A DNA stretch of 45,049 nucleotides from Methylocystaceae bacterium (GCA_003134075.1 PLAI01000248.1:1-45049); one strand, 5' to 3'; positions 8,678-17,387 are shown, counted from the stretch's first letter. Notes: generated from the sequence alone by a model not told the origin. Made by a program: numbers and translations.

Positions 8678-8804
8678 GCGTGATCTCCTTGGCCTCTGAA
8701 TCTGGCGATTGCCGCGCCCCGGCGCAACCCTTGGTTTCGCGCTTGCGGATCGGCGCCGAAAGGACGCATGCTGTGAACGCGGCGTAGCGAGCGCGGGGAA
8801 GGCT

Positions 8805-8918
8805 ATGCACAGTGATCCGAGATTTTGGGCGGTCGTCGTGGCGTTCTGGATCGGCTTTTTTCTGTCGGTCGTGAACATCGCCACGAAGATCGATCTGTTC
8901 ATGCGGTTGTCGGGGTAG
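8805..8918 (+). CDS. Small single-pass membrane protein (37 aa)
   Basis: A 37-codon gene encoding one hydrophobic helix, roughly residues 7-25 (FWAVVVAFWIGFFLSVV), flanked by MHSDPR and KIDLFMR. A purine-rich GGGGAAGG lies just before the ATG, a slightly short but usable ribosome binding site. I do not recognise the family. It is divergent from the DUF2948-hisD operon and 88 bases upstream of the helicase gene on the same strand, so it could be the first gene of that message. The strong amphipathic/hydrophobic pattern and the ribosome binding site are the only support. Confidence 0.5.
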   Translation: MHSDPRFWAVVVAFWIGFFLSVVNIATKIDLFMRLSG

Positions 8919-9006
8919 CCTTTCGTTTTTCTCTCGGCTCTTGCCCGCGGTCCCGGCTTGCTTCAATTTACGGCCTTGTCCCCCGAATCGAAGGCGCCGC
9001 TGATTT

Positions 9007-10101
9007 ATGACCTCATGGACACAGGCGCAGGATCAGGCGCTCAAGGCCGTGGCGCGATGGCTGTCGGCGAAGGACGGTCCGCAATTGTTTCGCCTGTTCG
9101 GCTACGCTGGAACCGGCAAATCGACGCTGGCGCGCCACCTCGCGGAAAATGTCGAGGGCCTCGTGGTGTTCGCGGCCTTCACCGGCAAGGCGGCGCTGGT
9201 GATGCGCTCCAAGGGCTGCGTCGACGCGCGCACGATCCACAGCCTGATCTACCGCGCCACCGACACGGAAACCGAGGAGCCGAGCTTCGAGCTCAACGAC
9301 GAAAGCGACGCGACGCGCGCGAAGCTGATCGTCATCGACGAATGTTCGATGGTCGACGAGGAGCTTGGCCGCGATCTTCTTTCATTCGGTCGCAAGGTGC
9401 TGGTGCTCGGCGATCCCGCGCAATTGCCGCCGGTCAAGGGCGGCGGCTTCTTCACCGAAGCCGAGCCGGACGTGATGTTGACCGAGGTGCACCGCCAGGC
9501 CGCGGACAATCCGATCATCCGCATGTCCATGACGATTCGCGAGGGTGGGCAGATCGCGCGCGGGATCTATGGCGAGAGCCAGGTGGTCGGACGGGACGGG
9601 CTGGAGCCTTCGCTCGTCACCGGAGCCGATCAGGTGCTGGTCGGCATGAACAAGACGCGTCGCGCCTATAATAAGCGATTGCGCGAATTGCGCGGCTTTT
9701 CCGGTGATCTCCCGCAATCGGGCGAAAAGCTGGTGTGCCTGCGCAACAATCGCAAGAAAGGACTGCTCAATGGCGCGCTGTTCACGGTCAAGAGCACGGG
9801 CGCGCTGCGGCGCGGCAAGGTGCGCATGCTCGTGATCCCCGAGGAAAGCGACGGCAAGATTCAACGCGTCGGCGTGATTCCCCAGTTTTTCGACGGCTCC
9901 GACGGCGAGATACCCTATGCGTTGCGAAAGGACTCGGACGAATTCGATTACGGCTACGCCCTCACCGTGCATAAGGCGCAAGGGTCGCAATGGGACGATG
10001 TGGTGCTGTTCGACGAATCCTTCGCCTTCCGCGAACATCGCGCGCGCTGGCTTTACACGGGCGTGACTCGCGCGGCGCGGCGGTTGACGCTGGTTACGTG
10101 A
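9007..10101 (+). CDS. Compact SF1 (RecD/Dda-like) ATP-dependent DNA helicase
   Basis: A 364-aa superfamily 1B-type helicase. Walker A GYAGTGKST is at 32-40, motif Ia AAFTGKAA, Walker B VIDECSMVD, motif III GDPAQLPPV, motif V LTVHKAQGSQWDDVV and motif VI RWLYTGVTRA. All motor motifs are intact, so an active ATPase and 5'-3' DNA helicase is likely. It lacks the extra N-terminal domains of RecD2 and is closer in size to phage Dda-like enzymes; ATP-dependent RecD-like helicase is the usual family name. The role is probably in replication or repair but is not shown by its neighbours. It is convergent with the membrane protein gene at 10129. Confidence 0.88.
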   Translation: MTSWTQAQDQALKAVARWLSAKDGPQLFRLFGYAGTGKSTLARHLAENVEGLVVFAAFTGKAALVMRSKGCVDARTIHSLIYRATDTETEEPSFELNDESDATRAKLIVIDECSMVDEELGRDLLSFGRKVLVLGDPAQLPPVKGGGFFTEAEPDVMLTEVHRQAADNPIIRMSMTIREGGQIARGIYGESQVVGRDGLEPSLVTGADQVLVGMNKTRRAYNKRLRELRGFSGDLPQSGEKLVCLRNNRKKGLLNGALFTVKSTGALRRGKVRMLVIPEESDGKIQRVGVIPQFFDGSDGEIPYALRKDSDEFDYGYALTVHKAQGSQWDDVVLFDESFAFREHRARWLYTGVTRAARRLTLVT

Positions 10102-10128
10102 AGGCGTTTCGCCCGCTCTCGAAGGCCC

Positions 10129-11229
10129 TTAGCGCGACCAAGCGCTGATCGCGTCGTTGAAGACGCGCTCGCCGGAGGCGCCTTTTTCCAGATTGACCGT
10201 CGCGAGACGGCCGTCGGAGAGTTGCATCGGCAGATCGATCACGCCCGGAGTGCGCAGGAGAGCGAGATTGCGCGATTCGCTGTCGCCACGCATGAGTCCG
10301 ATCAAGAAATTATTATCGGCGATCGGCATCTGCATGCCCAGCAGTTTCTCGCCTGATTGCGACTCCGGCCTGCGGATGCGCAGCACATCTATCGCCTTGA
10401 CGCCCTTCGGCTCGGCGCCGGGGGCGAGGTTGAACGAGATGTTTATCGTGTGCGACATTGACAGGGCCGCGTCCAGGTTCTTCTGGATGACGAGCGTCGC
10501 CTTGGTCTTGGCGTCGGGGAAATCGATGTCGGCGCGAATCGCCGATTTCAAGGGCTCGCCTTCGTCGCCGCCAACATTTTCGAGCCGCCAGACGACCGTG
10601 CCGTTATAGGCGTGTTCGACCTTGTCGGGCGTTTGCCGCGCCGCGATGACCAGTTGCGCCTTTTGCGCGACGGGCACGGCCGGCCCGCCGCCGTCGCTCT
10701 GATCGTCGCCGCCGGCGCGCGCCGAATACTTGCCCCGTTCGACCGACTGGCCGGCGCCCTCTTCCGGCTTTAGCTTGGCGAGATCCTCGGGCCGTTCGCG
10801 AAAATGCAGCGCAGCCAAGGCGACGGCGCCGACCAGAACGACGAGAACCGCGACGATGCCGACAATGCGCCGCGTTCGGCTCGACGTTTCCGGCGGCGGC
10901 AGCGGGGCGGCGGGCCGCTGCTGTTCCCGAGACGGGGGAGCCGATTCGTTTCTGGGCTCCCGCTTGGGTTCGGGCGGCGCGGGGGGGACAGCGGCCGGCG
11001 CGCTCGCTGGCTTGGCTTCGCTCGCGGCTTCAGTCTCCAGCCTAGCGATCGCCTCGTCTAGCGCCCGGCCTTCGGTTTGGATGACCTGCTCGGCCACGGG
11101 AGGTTGGATTGCCCGCAGCTGATTGAACAAGGCCTTGCGGGCGAGTTCATAGACCGCCTGACGACTCTGAGCGGTCGAATCCGCGAGCGGGCCTATCTTG
11201 CGGGCAAGAAGCGAATAATAATCAGCCAT
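10129..11229 (-). CDS. Conserved membrane protein of unknown function
   Basis: A 366-aa protein starting MADYYSLLARKIGPL at ATG 11229, the usual start of a conserved hypothetical family in Rhizobiales; an in-frame TTG at 11238 would add three residues. Order: an N-terminal helical segment (about 1-70) resembling other ..ARRALYERAR.. modules, a Pro/Ala-rich linker, one membrane helix (IVGIVAVLVVLVGAVALAAL, about 123-142), then a predicted extracytoplasmic beta-rich domain to the C-terminus. No enzyme motif is visible. It lies 70 bases downstream of purA on the same strand and may be expressed with it. The function is unknown. Confidence 0.75.
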   Translation of the reverse strand: MADYYSLLARKIGPLADSTAQSRQAVYELARKALFNQLRAIQPPVAEQVIQTEGRALDEAIARLETEAASEAKPASAPAAVPPAPPEPKREPRNESAPPSREQQRPAAPLPPPETSSRTRRIVGIVAVLVVLVGAVALAALHFRERPEDLAKLKPEEGAGQSVERGKYSARAGGDDQSDGGGPAVPVAQKAQLVIAARQTPDKVEHAYNGTVVWRLENVGGDEGEPLKSAIRADIDFPDAKTKATLVIQKNLDAALSMSHTINISFNLAPGAEPKGVKAIDVLRIRRPESQSGEKLLGMQMPIADNNFLIGLMRGDSESRNLALLRTPGVIDLPMQLSDGRLATVNLEKGASGERVFNDAISAWSR

Positions 11230-11299
11230 GCCATGCAAACACCATTTTGCGCGCCCGTCGTCAACCTCGCACGCCGCCCGCGCTTCGGATTTCGCCTCG

Positions 11300-12595
11300 T
11301 CAGTCCTGAAATGGATTGTGCACGAGAATGGTGTCGTCGCGCTCGGGGCTGGTCGACAACAGCGCCACCGGCGCTTCTATCAACTCCTCGATCCGTCGAA
11401 CATATTTGATCGCTTGCGCGGGGAGATCGACCCAGGATCTCGCGCCCCCGGTCGAGCCTTTCCAACCCTCGATCGACTCGTAGACCGGCTGGACGCACGC
11501 CTGAGCGGATTGCGACGCCGGAAGGCGGTCGACGCGGAAACCATCAAGAAGGTAATGCGTGCAGATCTTGATCTCGTCGAAGCCGTCGAGAATATCGAGC
11601 TTCGTCAGCGCGACGCCATTGATCCCCGATGTTTTGACCGCCTGCCTCGTCAATACGGCGTCGAACCAGCCGCAGCGGCGCCTCCGGCCGGTGTTGGTGC
11701 CGAACTCCCGCCCGCGATCGCCGATCAACTGGCCGATCGAATCATGCAATTCGCTGGGAAATGGCCCGCCGCCGACGCGGGTCGTATAGGCCTTGGCGAT
11801 GCCGAGAACATAGCCGATCGCGCCGGGTCCAAGCCCCGAGCCGATCGCCGCGCTGGCCGCGACGGTGTTAGAGGAGGTGACATAAGGATAGGTGCCGTGA
11901 TCGACATCGAGAAGCACCCCCTGCGCGCCTTCAAACAGGATGCGTTTGCCGGCGCGGCGTTCATTATCCAGCAGTTCCCAGACCACGTCCATGAAAGGAA
12001 GGACGCGCGGCGCGACGCTGAGCAACTCGTCTCGCAGGGTCGCCGGGGAAATTTCGGCGAGCCCAAGCCCGCGTCTCAGCGGGTTGTGATGGGCGAGCAC
12101 GCGCGCGATCTTGTCGTCCAGCGTGTCGGGCTCGGCAAGATCCATCAGACGTATCGAGCGCCGCCCCACCTTGTCTTCATAGGCGGGGCCAATCCCGCGC
12201 TTGGTGGTGCCGATCTTGATCCCTTCGCCCGATGATTCCTCGCGGTGGGCGTCGAGTTCCCGATGCAGCGACAAAATTAAGGGCGCGTTTTCGGCGATCT
12301 TGAGATTGGCCGGCGAAATCGCGACGCCCTCCTGGCGCAGGCGGTCGATCTCGCCCACGAGAAAATGCGGGTCGACGACGACGCCATTGCCGATGATCGA
12401 CAGTTTCCCCGGCCGGACGATGCCCGAGGGAAGCAGCGCCAGCTTATAGGTCTTGCCGTCGACGACAAGCGTGTGTCCGGCGTTGTGTCCGCCCTGAAAC
12501 CGCACCACGACGTCAGCCTCGAGGGAGAGCCAATCGACGATCTTGCCCTTGCCCTCGTCGCCCCATTGGGCGCCGATCACCGCCACATTCGCCAT
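11300..12595 (-). CDS. purA: Adenylosuccinate synthetase
   Basis: A 431-aa PurA. It joins IMP and aspartate using GTP to make adenylosuccinate, the committed step to AMP. The P-loop GDEGKGK is at 12-18 with catalytic Asp13; GGHNAGHT carries catalytic His41. Further family blocks are [31 protein letters not shown] and [12 protein letters not shown] chose ATG 12595 because [18 protein letters not shown] is the normal start; the frame runs on upstream but crosses the leader hairpins and is not coding-like. The leader 120-160 bases upstream contains a strong intrinsic terminator that competes with a second hairpin, so transcription attenuation is possible. Confidence 0.96.
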   Translation of the reverse strand: MANVAVIGAQWGDEGKGKIVDWLSLEADVVVRFQGGHNAGHTLVVDGKTYKLALLPSGIVRPGKLSIIGNGVVVDPHFLVGEIDRLRQEGVAISPANLKIAENAPLILSLHRELDAHREESSGEGIKIGTTKRGIGPAYEDKVGRRSIRLMDLAEPDTLDDKIARVLAHHNPLRRGLGLAEISPATLRDELLSVAPRVLPFMDVVWELLDNERRAGKRILFEGAQGVLLDVDHGTYPYVTSSNTVAASAAIGSGLGPGAIGYVLGIAKAYTTRVGGGPFPSELHDSIGQLIGDRGREFGTNTGRRRRCGWFDAVLTRQAVKTSGINGVALTKLDILDGFDEIKICTHYLLDGFRVDRLPASQSAQACVQPVYESIEGWKGSTGGARSWVDLPAQAIKYVRRIEELIEAPVALLSTSPERDDTILVHNPFQD

Positions 12596-12716
12596 GGCCT
12601 TTTTGTCTTTTCCGTTAGCGCGCCATCCGGTCCGGCGGCCGGACTGGCGCGAGGGATCCCGTTTCGCGCGGGCGGGAGACTGACCCCGCGGCGCGACGAA
12701 ACCGAAGCCGTTCGCC

Positions 12717-12754
12717 AAAAAAAAGCCCCGGCGGTAACGCCAGGGCTCGTTACC
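12717..12754 (-). terminator. Intrinsic terminator with a competing hairpin in the purA leader
   Basis: On the minus strand AGCCCTGGCG-TTAC-CGCCGGGGCT (12747 to 12724) forms a 10-bp stem with one G-U pair, followed by about eight T. The segment GGTAACG (12754-12748) is exactly complementary to CGTTACC (12739-12733), which lies inside the terminator, so the two hairpins exclude each other. The terminator ends 120 bases before the purA start. It could be an attenuator of purA or the end of a short upstream transcript. Confidence 0.65.
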
Positions 12755-13273
12755 ACAATCTCTTAGCGCATGGCGTCCAAGCGGTAAAGACCGGCTTTCA
12801 CGCTTTCGCGCGATGCTGGCTGACCCGTTCCGCGTCGCGATGGGTTTGAGACGCAATAATTAATGCCAGTATCACATGCTCGCTATATGCGGCGCGGCGA
12901 CGTTTACGCTTGGCGTCATCTACCACGGCGGCGAGCTGGACAGAACATCGAAAGACAAAGCGCGATCACGCCCGGGTTGATCTTGGCTTCTTCAGATCGC
13001 TTATGCGCCGCGGCATTTGGCCACGGCCCGATTCGCTGGAATCCACCTTTGTTCGTGTTGTGTTGCTCCAACGTCCGTTCGCGGCGCAATGACGAAGCTC
13101 GCAAAGCGCAAGATCAGGCGTGGTTTGCCGCCTATTAATTGACATTTTTCAAATGTTGCTTGCGCCTCGGGATGGATTGTCGCATTATTAGTTAATAGGC
13201 TGTGGCCATTCCAGATGTCCTTCCGCTCGGCCTGTGTGTAAGAATCGCAAGGATATCCTGGAGAGATACGAAA
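12755..13273. other. Long intergenic region between purA leader and the 38-aa gene
   Basis: About 520 bases without a supported gene. Several short frames exist but none has both a ribosome binding site and coding-like sequence. The minus strand around 12850-12880 is AT-rich (CATTAATTATTG) and could hold the purA promoter. On the plus strand, TTGA-N6-TCAA occurs at 13139-13152. No tRNA is seen. Confidence 0.5.
13139..13152 (+). promoter_or_regulatory. FNR/FixK-like box (TTGA-N6-TCAA)
   Basis: TTGACATTTTTCAA matches the core TTGA-N6-TCAA recognised by the FNR/FixK family, although the base before TCAA is T rather than the preferred A or G. It lies 122 bases before the ATG of the 38-aa membrane protein gene. 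Overlapping it is a second small repeat, ACATTT-ttc-AAATGT. No convincing -10 element was found at the spacing expected for class II activation. Confidence 0.3.
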
Positions 13274-13390
13274 ATGGCAGTTCAGCGTTCGAGCGGCGAA
13301 ATCATCAAGATGGTCGCCTGGCTTGTTGGTGCGGTCGCGGTGGTTTTCGGCCTGATTCACTTCGCCCCCATCATCTCGCACGGCGGCTGA
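13274..13390 (+). CDS. Small single-pass membrane protein (38 aa)
   Basis: A 38-codon gene with one membrane helix of about 20 residues (MVAWLVGAVAVVFGLIHFAP) after a short polar N-terminus MAVQRSSGEIIK, ending ISHGG. GGAGAG lies 9 bases upstream of the ATG, a good ribosome binding site. I do not recognise the family; short proteins like this are often subunits of respiratory complexes, but nothing here proves that. An FNR/FixK-like box lies 122 bases upstream. A 54-codon frame on the other strand overlaps its end, but has no ribosome binding site and is considered spurious. Confidence 0.6.
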   Translation: MAVQRSSGEIIKMVAWLVGAVAVVFGLIHFAPIISHGG

Positions 13391-13596
13391 ACCGGCTTGG
13401 CGCGACCCTCCGCTAACTCGCGATAGGCGACGGAGCGGTAGTCGTGATGATGTTCGCGACTTTCATAGGCGTCGCCCAGCCGCGGTTTCCGAAGCGCCCA
13501 AGATTCCAACAACTCCATGCCGCTCGTCGAGCCGTCTGCGGGACCCTTTCGGGGCCGAGGGCGGCGTGACGGGCGGCATATCTATATTTTCCCGGG

Positions 13597-14076
13597 TTAT
13601 CCCCGGTGATAAGGATGTCCCGAGGCGATGGTCATGGCGCGGTAAATTTGCTCCGCCGCTAAAATGCGGACGATCTGATGCGGCAGAGTCATGGCGCCAA
13701 AGCTAAACACCGCCCGCGCCCGCGCGCGAAGACGCGGATCGAGCCCCTCCGCCCCACCGATCACAAACCATAGGATTTTGCGTCCGGCGTCTCGCTCGCG
13801 CGCGATGAAACGGGCGAAATCCAAACTGCTGGCGGCCTGCCCGCGTTCATCGAAGGCCGCGACCGTCGCCTCCGGCGTCAACGCCGAAAGCAGCGCGTCG
13901 CCCTCCGAGGTGATTCGCGCCGCGATGTCTCGGACCGGACTTTCGTCGAGTTCACGCACATCGAGGCCGTCGAGGCCCAGATTGCGCATCGTTCCGATTC
14001 GTTTGGCGTAGCGCGCGAAAAGTTCCCGCTCGGGACCGGACTTCATCCGCCCTATGCACAAAATCCCCAAGCGCAT
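13597..14076 (-). CDS. rlmH: 23S rRNA pseudouridine(1915) N3-methyltransferase
   Basis: A 159-aa SPOUT-class methyltransferase RlmH. It methylates N3 of pseudouridine 1915 in helix 69 of 23S rRNA on assembled ribosomes, using SAM. The knot motif FVIGGAEGLDP and the C-terminal EQIYRAMTIASGHPYHRG are family hallmarks; length is normal. The ATG at 14076 is 12 bases after the rsfS stop, so the two ribosome genes form an operon, as in most bacteria. After its stop there are about 200 bases before the 38-aa gene of the other strand. Confidence 0.95.
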   Translation of the reverse strand: MRLGILCIGRMKSGPERELFARYAKRIGTMRNLGLDGLDVRELDESPVRDIAARITSEGDALLSALTPEATVAAFDERGQAASSLDFARFIARERDAGRKILWFVIGGAEGLDPRLRARARAVFSFGAMTLPHQIVRILAAEQIYRAMTIASGHPYHRG

Positions 14077-14088
14077 CTGGCGCGCCTC

Positions 14089-14436
14089 TCAAGCCAGACG
14101 CATCTCGCGCGGACGGTCGCCGCCCCACATCTTTTCCAGATTGTAGAACTGGCGCACCTCGGGACGGAAAATGTGCACGATCACGTCGCCCGCGTCCACC
14201 AGCACCCAGTCGCATTGCGGCAGGCCTTCGACGCGCGGGGCGGAAACGCCCGCCGCCTTGCAGGCCTTGATAACGCGATCGGCGATGGCGCCGACATGCA
14301 CCGTCGAGCGGCCCGTGGCGATGATCATCGTATCGGCGAGCGCAGTTTTGCCCGCTAGATCGATGGAAACGACTTCTTCAGCCTTGGCTTCGTCGAGGCT
14401 GGAAAGAATTTTGTCGGCGAGACGGTCGGCGCTCAA
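14089..14436 (-). CDS. rsfS: Ribosome silencing factor RsfS
   Basis: A 115-aa RsfS (Iojap/RsfA). It binds protein L14 of the 50S subunit and blocks subunit joining when nutrients are scarce. Recognisable blocks are KAEEVVSIDLAGKTALADTM, GRSTVHVGAIADRV, GLPQCDWVLVDAGDVIVHIF and VRQFYNLEKMW. The start appears to be a TTG at 14436 with AGGGG just upstream; no ATG fits. It is followed by rlmH after 12 bases. The usual rhizobial upstream partners (nadD, proA, obgE) are absent here; instead a terminator and a candidate small RNA precede it. Confidence 0.93.
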   Translation of the reverse strand: MSADRLADKILSSLDEAKAEEVVSIDLAGKTALADTMIIATGRSTVHVGAIADRVIKACKAAGVSAPRVEGLPQCDWVLVDAGDVIVHIFRPEVRQFYNLEKMWGGDRPREMRLA

Positions 14437-14631
14437 AACCCCTGCCGCCGAGTTAGAGGCGGGCGCCTGGCTATTTTGTGAAAATGCGCTTGTTGTCAGC
14501 GTCGCGGTCCTCGTTATCGCGGGTTTACCCGCAAGGACAACATGGAGCGATTTGCTTCGGATTGCAACCGCATCCGACTGGAAAGATCGTCCAGTTTTTT
14601 CGGCGCGCGAGACTTGGGGCGAGATTTTGCG

Positions 14632-14661
14632 AAAAAAAAGCCCGGCGATTTCGCCGGGTTT
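14632..14661 (-). terminator. Intrinsic terminator
   Basis: On the minus strand CCCGGCGA-AA-TCGCCGGG, extended by A-T and G-U pairs, is followed by CTTTTTTTT. It is a strong Rho-independent terminator for leftward transcription. It could end the quinone oxidoreductase message, whose stop lies 285 bases upstream, or a separate small RNA in the gap. Confidence 0.8.
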
Positions 14662-14730
14662 AGGCAGTTAGGGCCCATCGAGAGGTGGGAGGAACCTCCA
14701 AGCCGTAACGAACAAACCTTAGTTGATTCG
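14632..14730 (-). ncRNA. Candidate small RNA with anti-Shine-Dalgarno hairpin
   Basis: The 500-base gap between rsfS and the quinone oxidoreductase gene has no supported ORF but contains ordered structure on the minus strand: an AT-richer start, then GGAGG-TT-CCTCC (14699-14688) with a second ACCTC beside it, the palindrome GGGCCC, and the terminator at 14632-14661. Exposed CCUCC loops are known from rhizobial trans-acting small RNAs such as the alpha-r14 family, but I cannot show that this is a member. The 5' end is unknown. It could also be only the 3' untranslated region of the upstream gene. Confidence 0.35.
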
Positions 14731-14946
14731 GCGCGAAAAGACTTGCACTTAATTTTATGAGACTGCCCGCGCGACGCCCGAGACGCCAACCGCAAAGCCG
14801 CGTCGAAGCTGAAGTCCCGCCGCGCTCGCGAAATAGTCATAGAAATTCCAGCGACTTAAAACGCGAGGCGGAGCGTACGCGCGCCGGGTGACGAAAATGT
14901 CACAATGCACAACTTTTTGCGGCGGCGCCGCCGTGCAACGTCACGG

Positions 14947-15918
14947 TTAAGGCGTAAGCACGATTGATCCGACGGTTTGACGGGCTTCCAGCGCGGCGTG
15001 GACCTTGGCCGCCTCCTCCAGCGGGAAGCTCGCGGCGACGTCCAGGTTCAGATGTCCGCGTTTTATCGCGCGCTCCAAATCCTCGGTCATATCCTCGTAA
15101 ACGCGCCGGTCCGCGATATGAGTGAAAAGCGAGGGACGCGTCGCGTAAAGCGAGCCCTTTTGCGCGAGAAGCGCGAGGTCGAAGGCCGGCACCGGCCCCG
15201 ACGCCGAGCCAAAGCTCACGAACATGCCGAATGGAGCGAGACAATCCAGCGACGCGGGAAAGGTCGCGGCGCCGACCCCGTCATAGACGACGTCGCACAG
15301 GCGCCCCTTGGTGATCTCCCGGACGCGCTGGACGAAATCCTCCTCGCGGTAGAGAATCACATGCTTGGCGCCGGCGTGATGGGCGATTTCGGCCTTCTCC
15401 TGGCTTCCCACCGTGGCGGTCACTTTCGCGCCGAGGGCGCTCGCCCACTGGCAAAGGAGTTGACCGACGCCGCCAGCGCCAGCATGCACGAGCACGCGAT
15501 GGCCTTTTTTCACGCGAAAAGTGCGGCGCAGGAGATATTGCGCGGTGAGGCCCTTCAGCATCATCACGGCGCCGGTAGCGTAGCTAAAGGATTTGGGCAG
15601 ATGCACCAGCGACGCCGCCGAGATATTGCGCGCCTCGCTATAGCCGCCCAGCGCCCCGACATAGGCCACGCGGTCGCCCGGCTGAAACTCTTTGACGCCC
15701 TCGCCGACGGCGATCACCTCGCCGGCCCCTTCGTGGCCAGGCACGAAGGGAAACTCGGCCGGGTAAGCGCCGGTGCGCCGGTAAACATCGATGTAATTCA
15801 CGCCAATGGCGTGGTGGCGCAGTTGAACTTCGCCCGGACCGGGGGCTGGCAAGTCGATGTCCTCGAGCTGAAGAACCTCCGGCCCGCCGGGCTGATGCGC
15901 GCGAATGACCTTAACCAT
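14947..15918 (-). CDS. qor: NADPH:quinone oxidoreductase (zeta-crystallin type)
   Basis: A 323-aa medium-chain dehydrogenase/reductase of the quinone oxidoreductase group, reducing quinones with NADPH. The N-terminal GroES-like domain carries GPGEVQLRHHAIGVNYIDVYRR and PFVPGHEGAGEV; the Rossmann motif HAGAGGVGQ follows near residue 145. The structural and catalytic Zn ligands of alcohol dehydrogenases are absent, as usual in Qor. The length equals E. coli Qor. The gene is alone on its strand, divergent from the flavin hydroxylase gene, with a strong terminator 285 bases downstream. Confidence 0.9.
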   Translation of the reverse strand: MVKVIRAHQPGGPEVLQLEDIDLPAPGPGEVQLRHHAIGVNYIDVYRRTGAYPAEFPFVPGHEGAGEVIAVGEGVKEFQPGDRVAYVGALGGYSEARNISAASLVHLPKSFSYATGAVMMLKGLTAQYLLRRTFRVKKGHRVLVHAGAGGVGQLLCQWASALGAKVTATVGSQEKAEIAHHAGAKHVILYREEDFVQRVREITKGRLCDVVYDGVGAATFPASLDCLAPFGMFVSFGSASGPVPAFDLALLAQKGSLYATRPSLFTHIADRRVYEDMTEDLERAIKRGHLNLDVAASFPLEEAAKVHAALEARQTVGSIVLTP

Positions 15919-16070
15919 CGATTTTCTCCCCGTTCCGCCGCCAAAACGCGAACATAGCCGAAAACCGTCGTCAAATGACGGCGGCGCGACAAATAAACGC
16001 GCTAATCAACCCGCGCTCGCGCCGAGGCCGCCGCGGCGCTATATAGCCTTCAGGATGGAGTGACAGAGCT

Positions 16071-17354
16071 ATGACGCAAGATCACGCAGGCGCGGCGCAA
16101 GCCGGGCGCAAGACGCAAATTCTGGTGGCGGGGGCCGGCTCGACCGGGATCGCCGCGGCCCTTGCCTTCGCGCGCTCGGGATTGCGGGTGACGCTCGCCG
16201 GTCGTTTCCCGCCGCCGCTGCCGGGGCGAACCGTGGCGTTGTTCGAGTCCTCCGTGAGGTTTCTCGAGGCGCTCGGAGCACTGCCCCGCGTCAAGGAAAA
16301 AGCCTGTCCGATCGAAGCGATCCGCATGATTGACGACACCGGCCAGTTGCTGCCGACGCCCGACCTCACGCTGCGGGCGAGCGAGATCGACCTGCCGGCC
16401 TTGGGCGTGAACATCTCCAACGACGAACTGGTCGAGGCGCTGCTCGAAGTCGCGCGGGAGCGCGCGGCCTTCGAGATCGTCGACGCCGATATCCCCGATT
16501 ATGTTTTCGACGGCGACGGAGCCGTGGCTCTGCTGGCCGACGGGCGCAAGATCGAGGCGGATTTCGTCGTCGCCGCCGACGGGCGGCAAAGCCGGGCGCG
16601 GGCGATCGCCGGGGTCGACACGCAGGAATGGACCTATCCACAAGTCGCGCTGACGATGCTGCTCTCGCATGAAGAGCCGCATGATAATATTTCGACCGAG
16701 TTTCACACGCGCTCCGGCCCCTTTACGCTGGTGCCGCTGCGAGGGCGGGAGGACGCGCCGCACCGCTCAAGCCTCGTTTGGCTGATGAGCGTCGCCGACG
16801 CGAGCCGCCGTCTCGCGAAACCGCGCGAGGAGCTTGAGTTCGAGTTGGAGGACCGCGCGCATGGACGTTTTGGCGCGATGAAGATCGAAGGCGGAATTGG
16901 ACAGTTCCGAATGGGCGGGATGCGCGTCTCGCATCACGCCATCGGCCGCGTCGCTCTCGTGGGTGAAACCTGCCATGTTTTTCCGCCGATCGGCGCGCAG
17001 GGCCTGAACCTTAGCTTGCGCGACGTCGCGGATCTGGAGGATTGCCTCGCGAGCGTCGATCTGACCAATCCGCGCGAACTGGCGCCGGCGCTGGCGCGCT
17101 ACGACCGCCACCGGCGCGCCGACATAGGCTTCCGCACGCTCGGCGTCGACATATTGAACCGCTCGCTGATCATTCCGCACCTGCCGGTCGATCTGATGCG
17201 CGGCGCGGGATTTTTGGCGATGACGGCGCTCGGACCGCTGCGCCGGGCGGTGATTCGCGAGGGGGTGCTGCCGCATTTCCTGCTCCCGAGGCTCATGCAG
17301 GGCAAGCCGCCGAGGGCCGAGCGCTCCCGGCGGCGTTCTGTTCGGGCGAGCTAA
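16071..17354 (+). CDS. UbiH/UbiF-type FAD-dependent hydroxylase
   Basis: A 427-aa group A flavin monooxygenase of the ubiquinone hydroxylase family. The FAD-binding GAGSTG is at 21-26, the DG motif is VVAADGRQSRARA, and the second FAD motif is VALVGETCHVFPPIGAQGLNLSL, where GE replaces the common GD, as in many rhizobial members. It probably hydroxylates the ring of a ubiquinone precursor at the membrane. Alphaproteobacteria use UbiL, UbiH, UbiF or UbiM for different ring positions, and the sequence alone does not tell which; hence no symbol. A polyprenyl diphosphate synthase for the same pathway is encoded earlier in this window. It is followed by typA on the same strand after 173 bases with its own promoter. 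Confidence 0.85.
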   Translation: MTQDHAGAAQAGRKTQILVAGAGSTGIAAALAFARSGLRVTLAGRFPPPLPGRTVALFESSVRFLEALGALPRVKEKACPIEAIRMIDDTGQLLPTPDLTLRASEIDLPALGVNISNDELVEALLEVARERAAFEIVDADIPDYVFDGDGAVALLADGRKIEADFVVAADGRQSRARAIAGVDTQEWTYPQVALTMLLSHEEPHDNISTEFHTRSGPFTLVPLRGREDAPHRSSLVWLMSVADASRRLAKPREELEFELEDRAHGRFGAMKIEGGIGQFRMGGMRVSHHAIGRVALVGETCHVFPPIGAQGLNLSLRDVADLEDCLASVDLTNPRELAPALARYDRHRRADIGFRTLGVDILNRSLIIPHLPVDLMRGAGFLAMTALGPLRRAVIREGVLPHFLLPRLMQGKPPRAERSRRRSVRAS

Positions 17355-17387
17355 AAACGGAACGCCGCGCGAATGGGCGCCGGTTTC

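Noticed and set aside
6382-8787. 801-codon frame on the plus strand opposite hisD and neighbours
   Set aside because: It is antisense to several well-recognised genes (hisD, UPF0262), has no family features and is the usual mirror frame of GC-rich codon use.
12863-13138. 91-codon plus-strand frame upstream of the 38-aa gene
   Set aside because: Biased Arg/Ala composition, no ribosome binding site and no family features; overlaps other equally open frames.
13357-13518. 54-codon minus-strand frame beginning MELLESWALRKPRL
   Set aside because: No ribosome binding site, and it overlaps the end of the better supported 38-aa gene on the plus strand.
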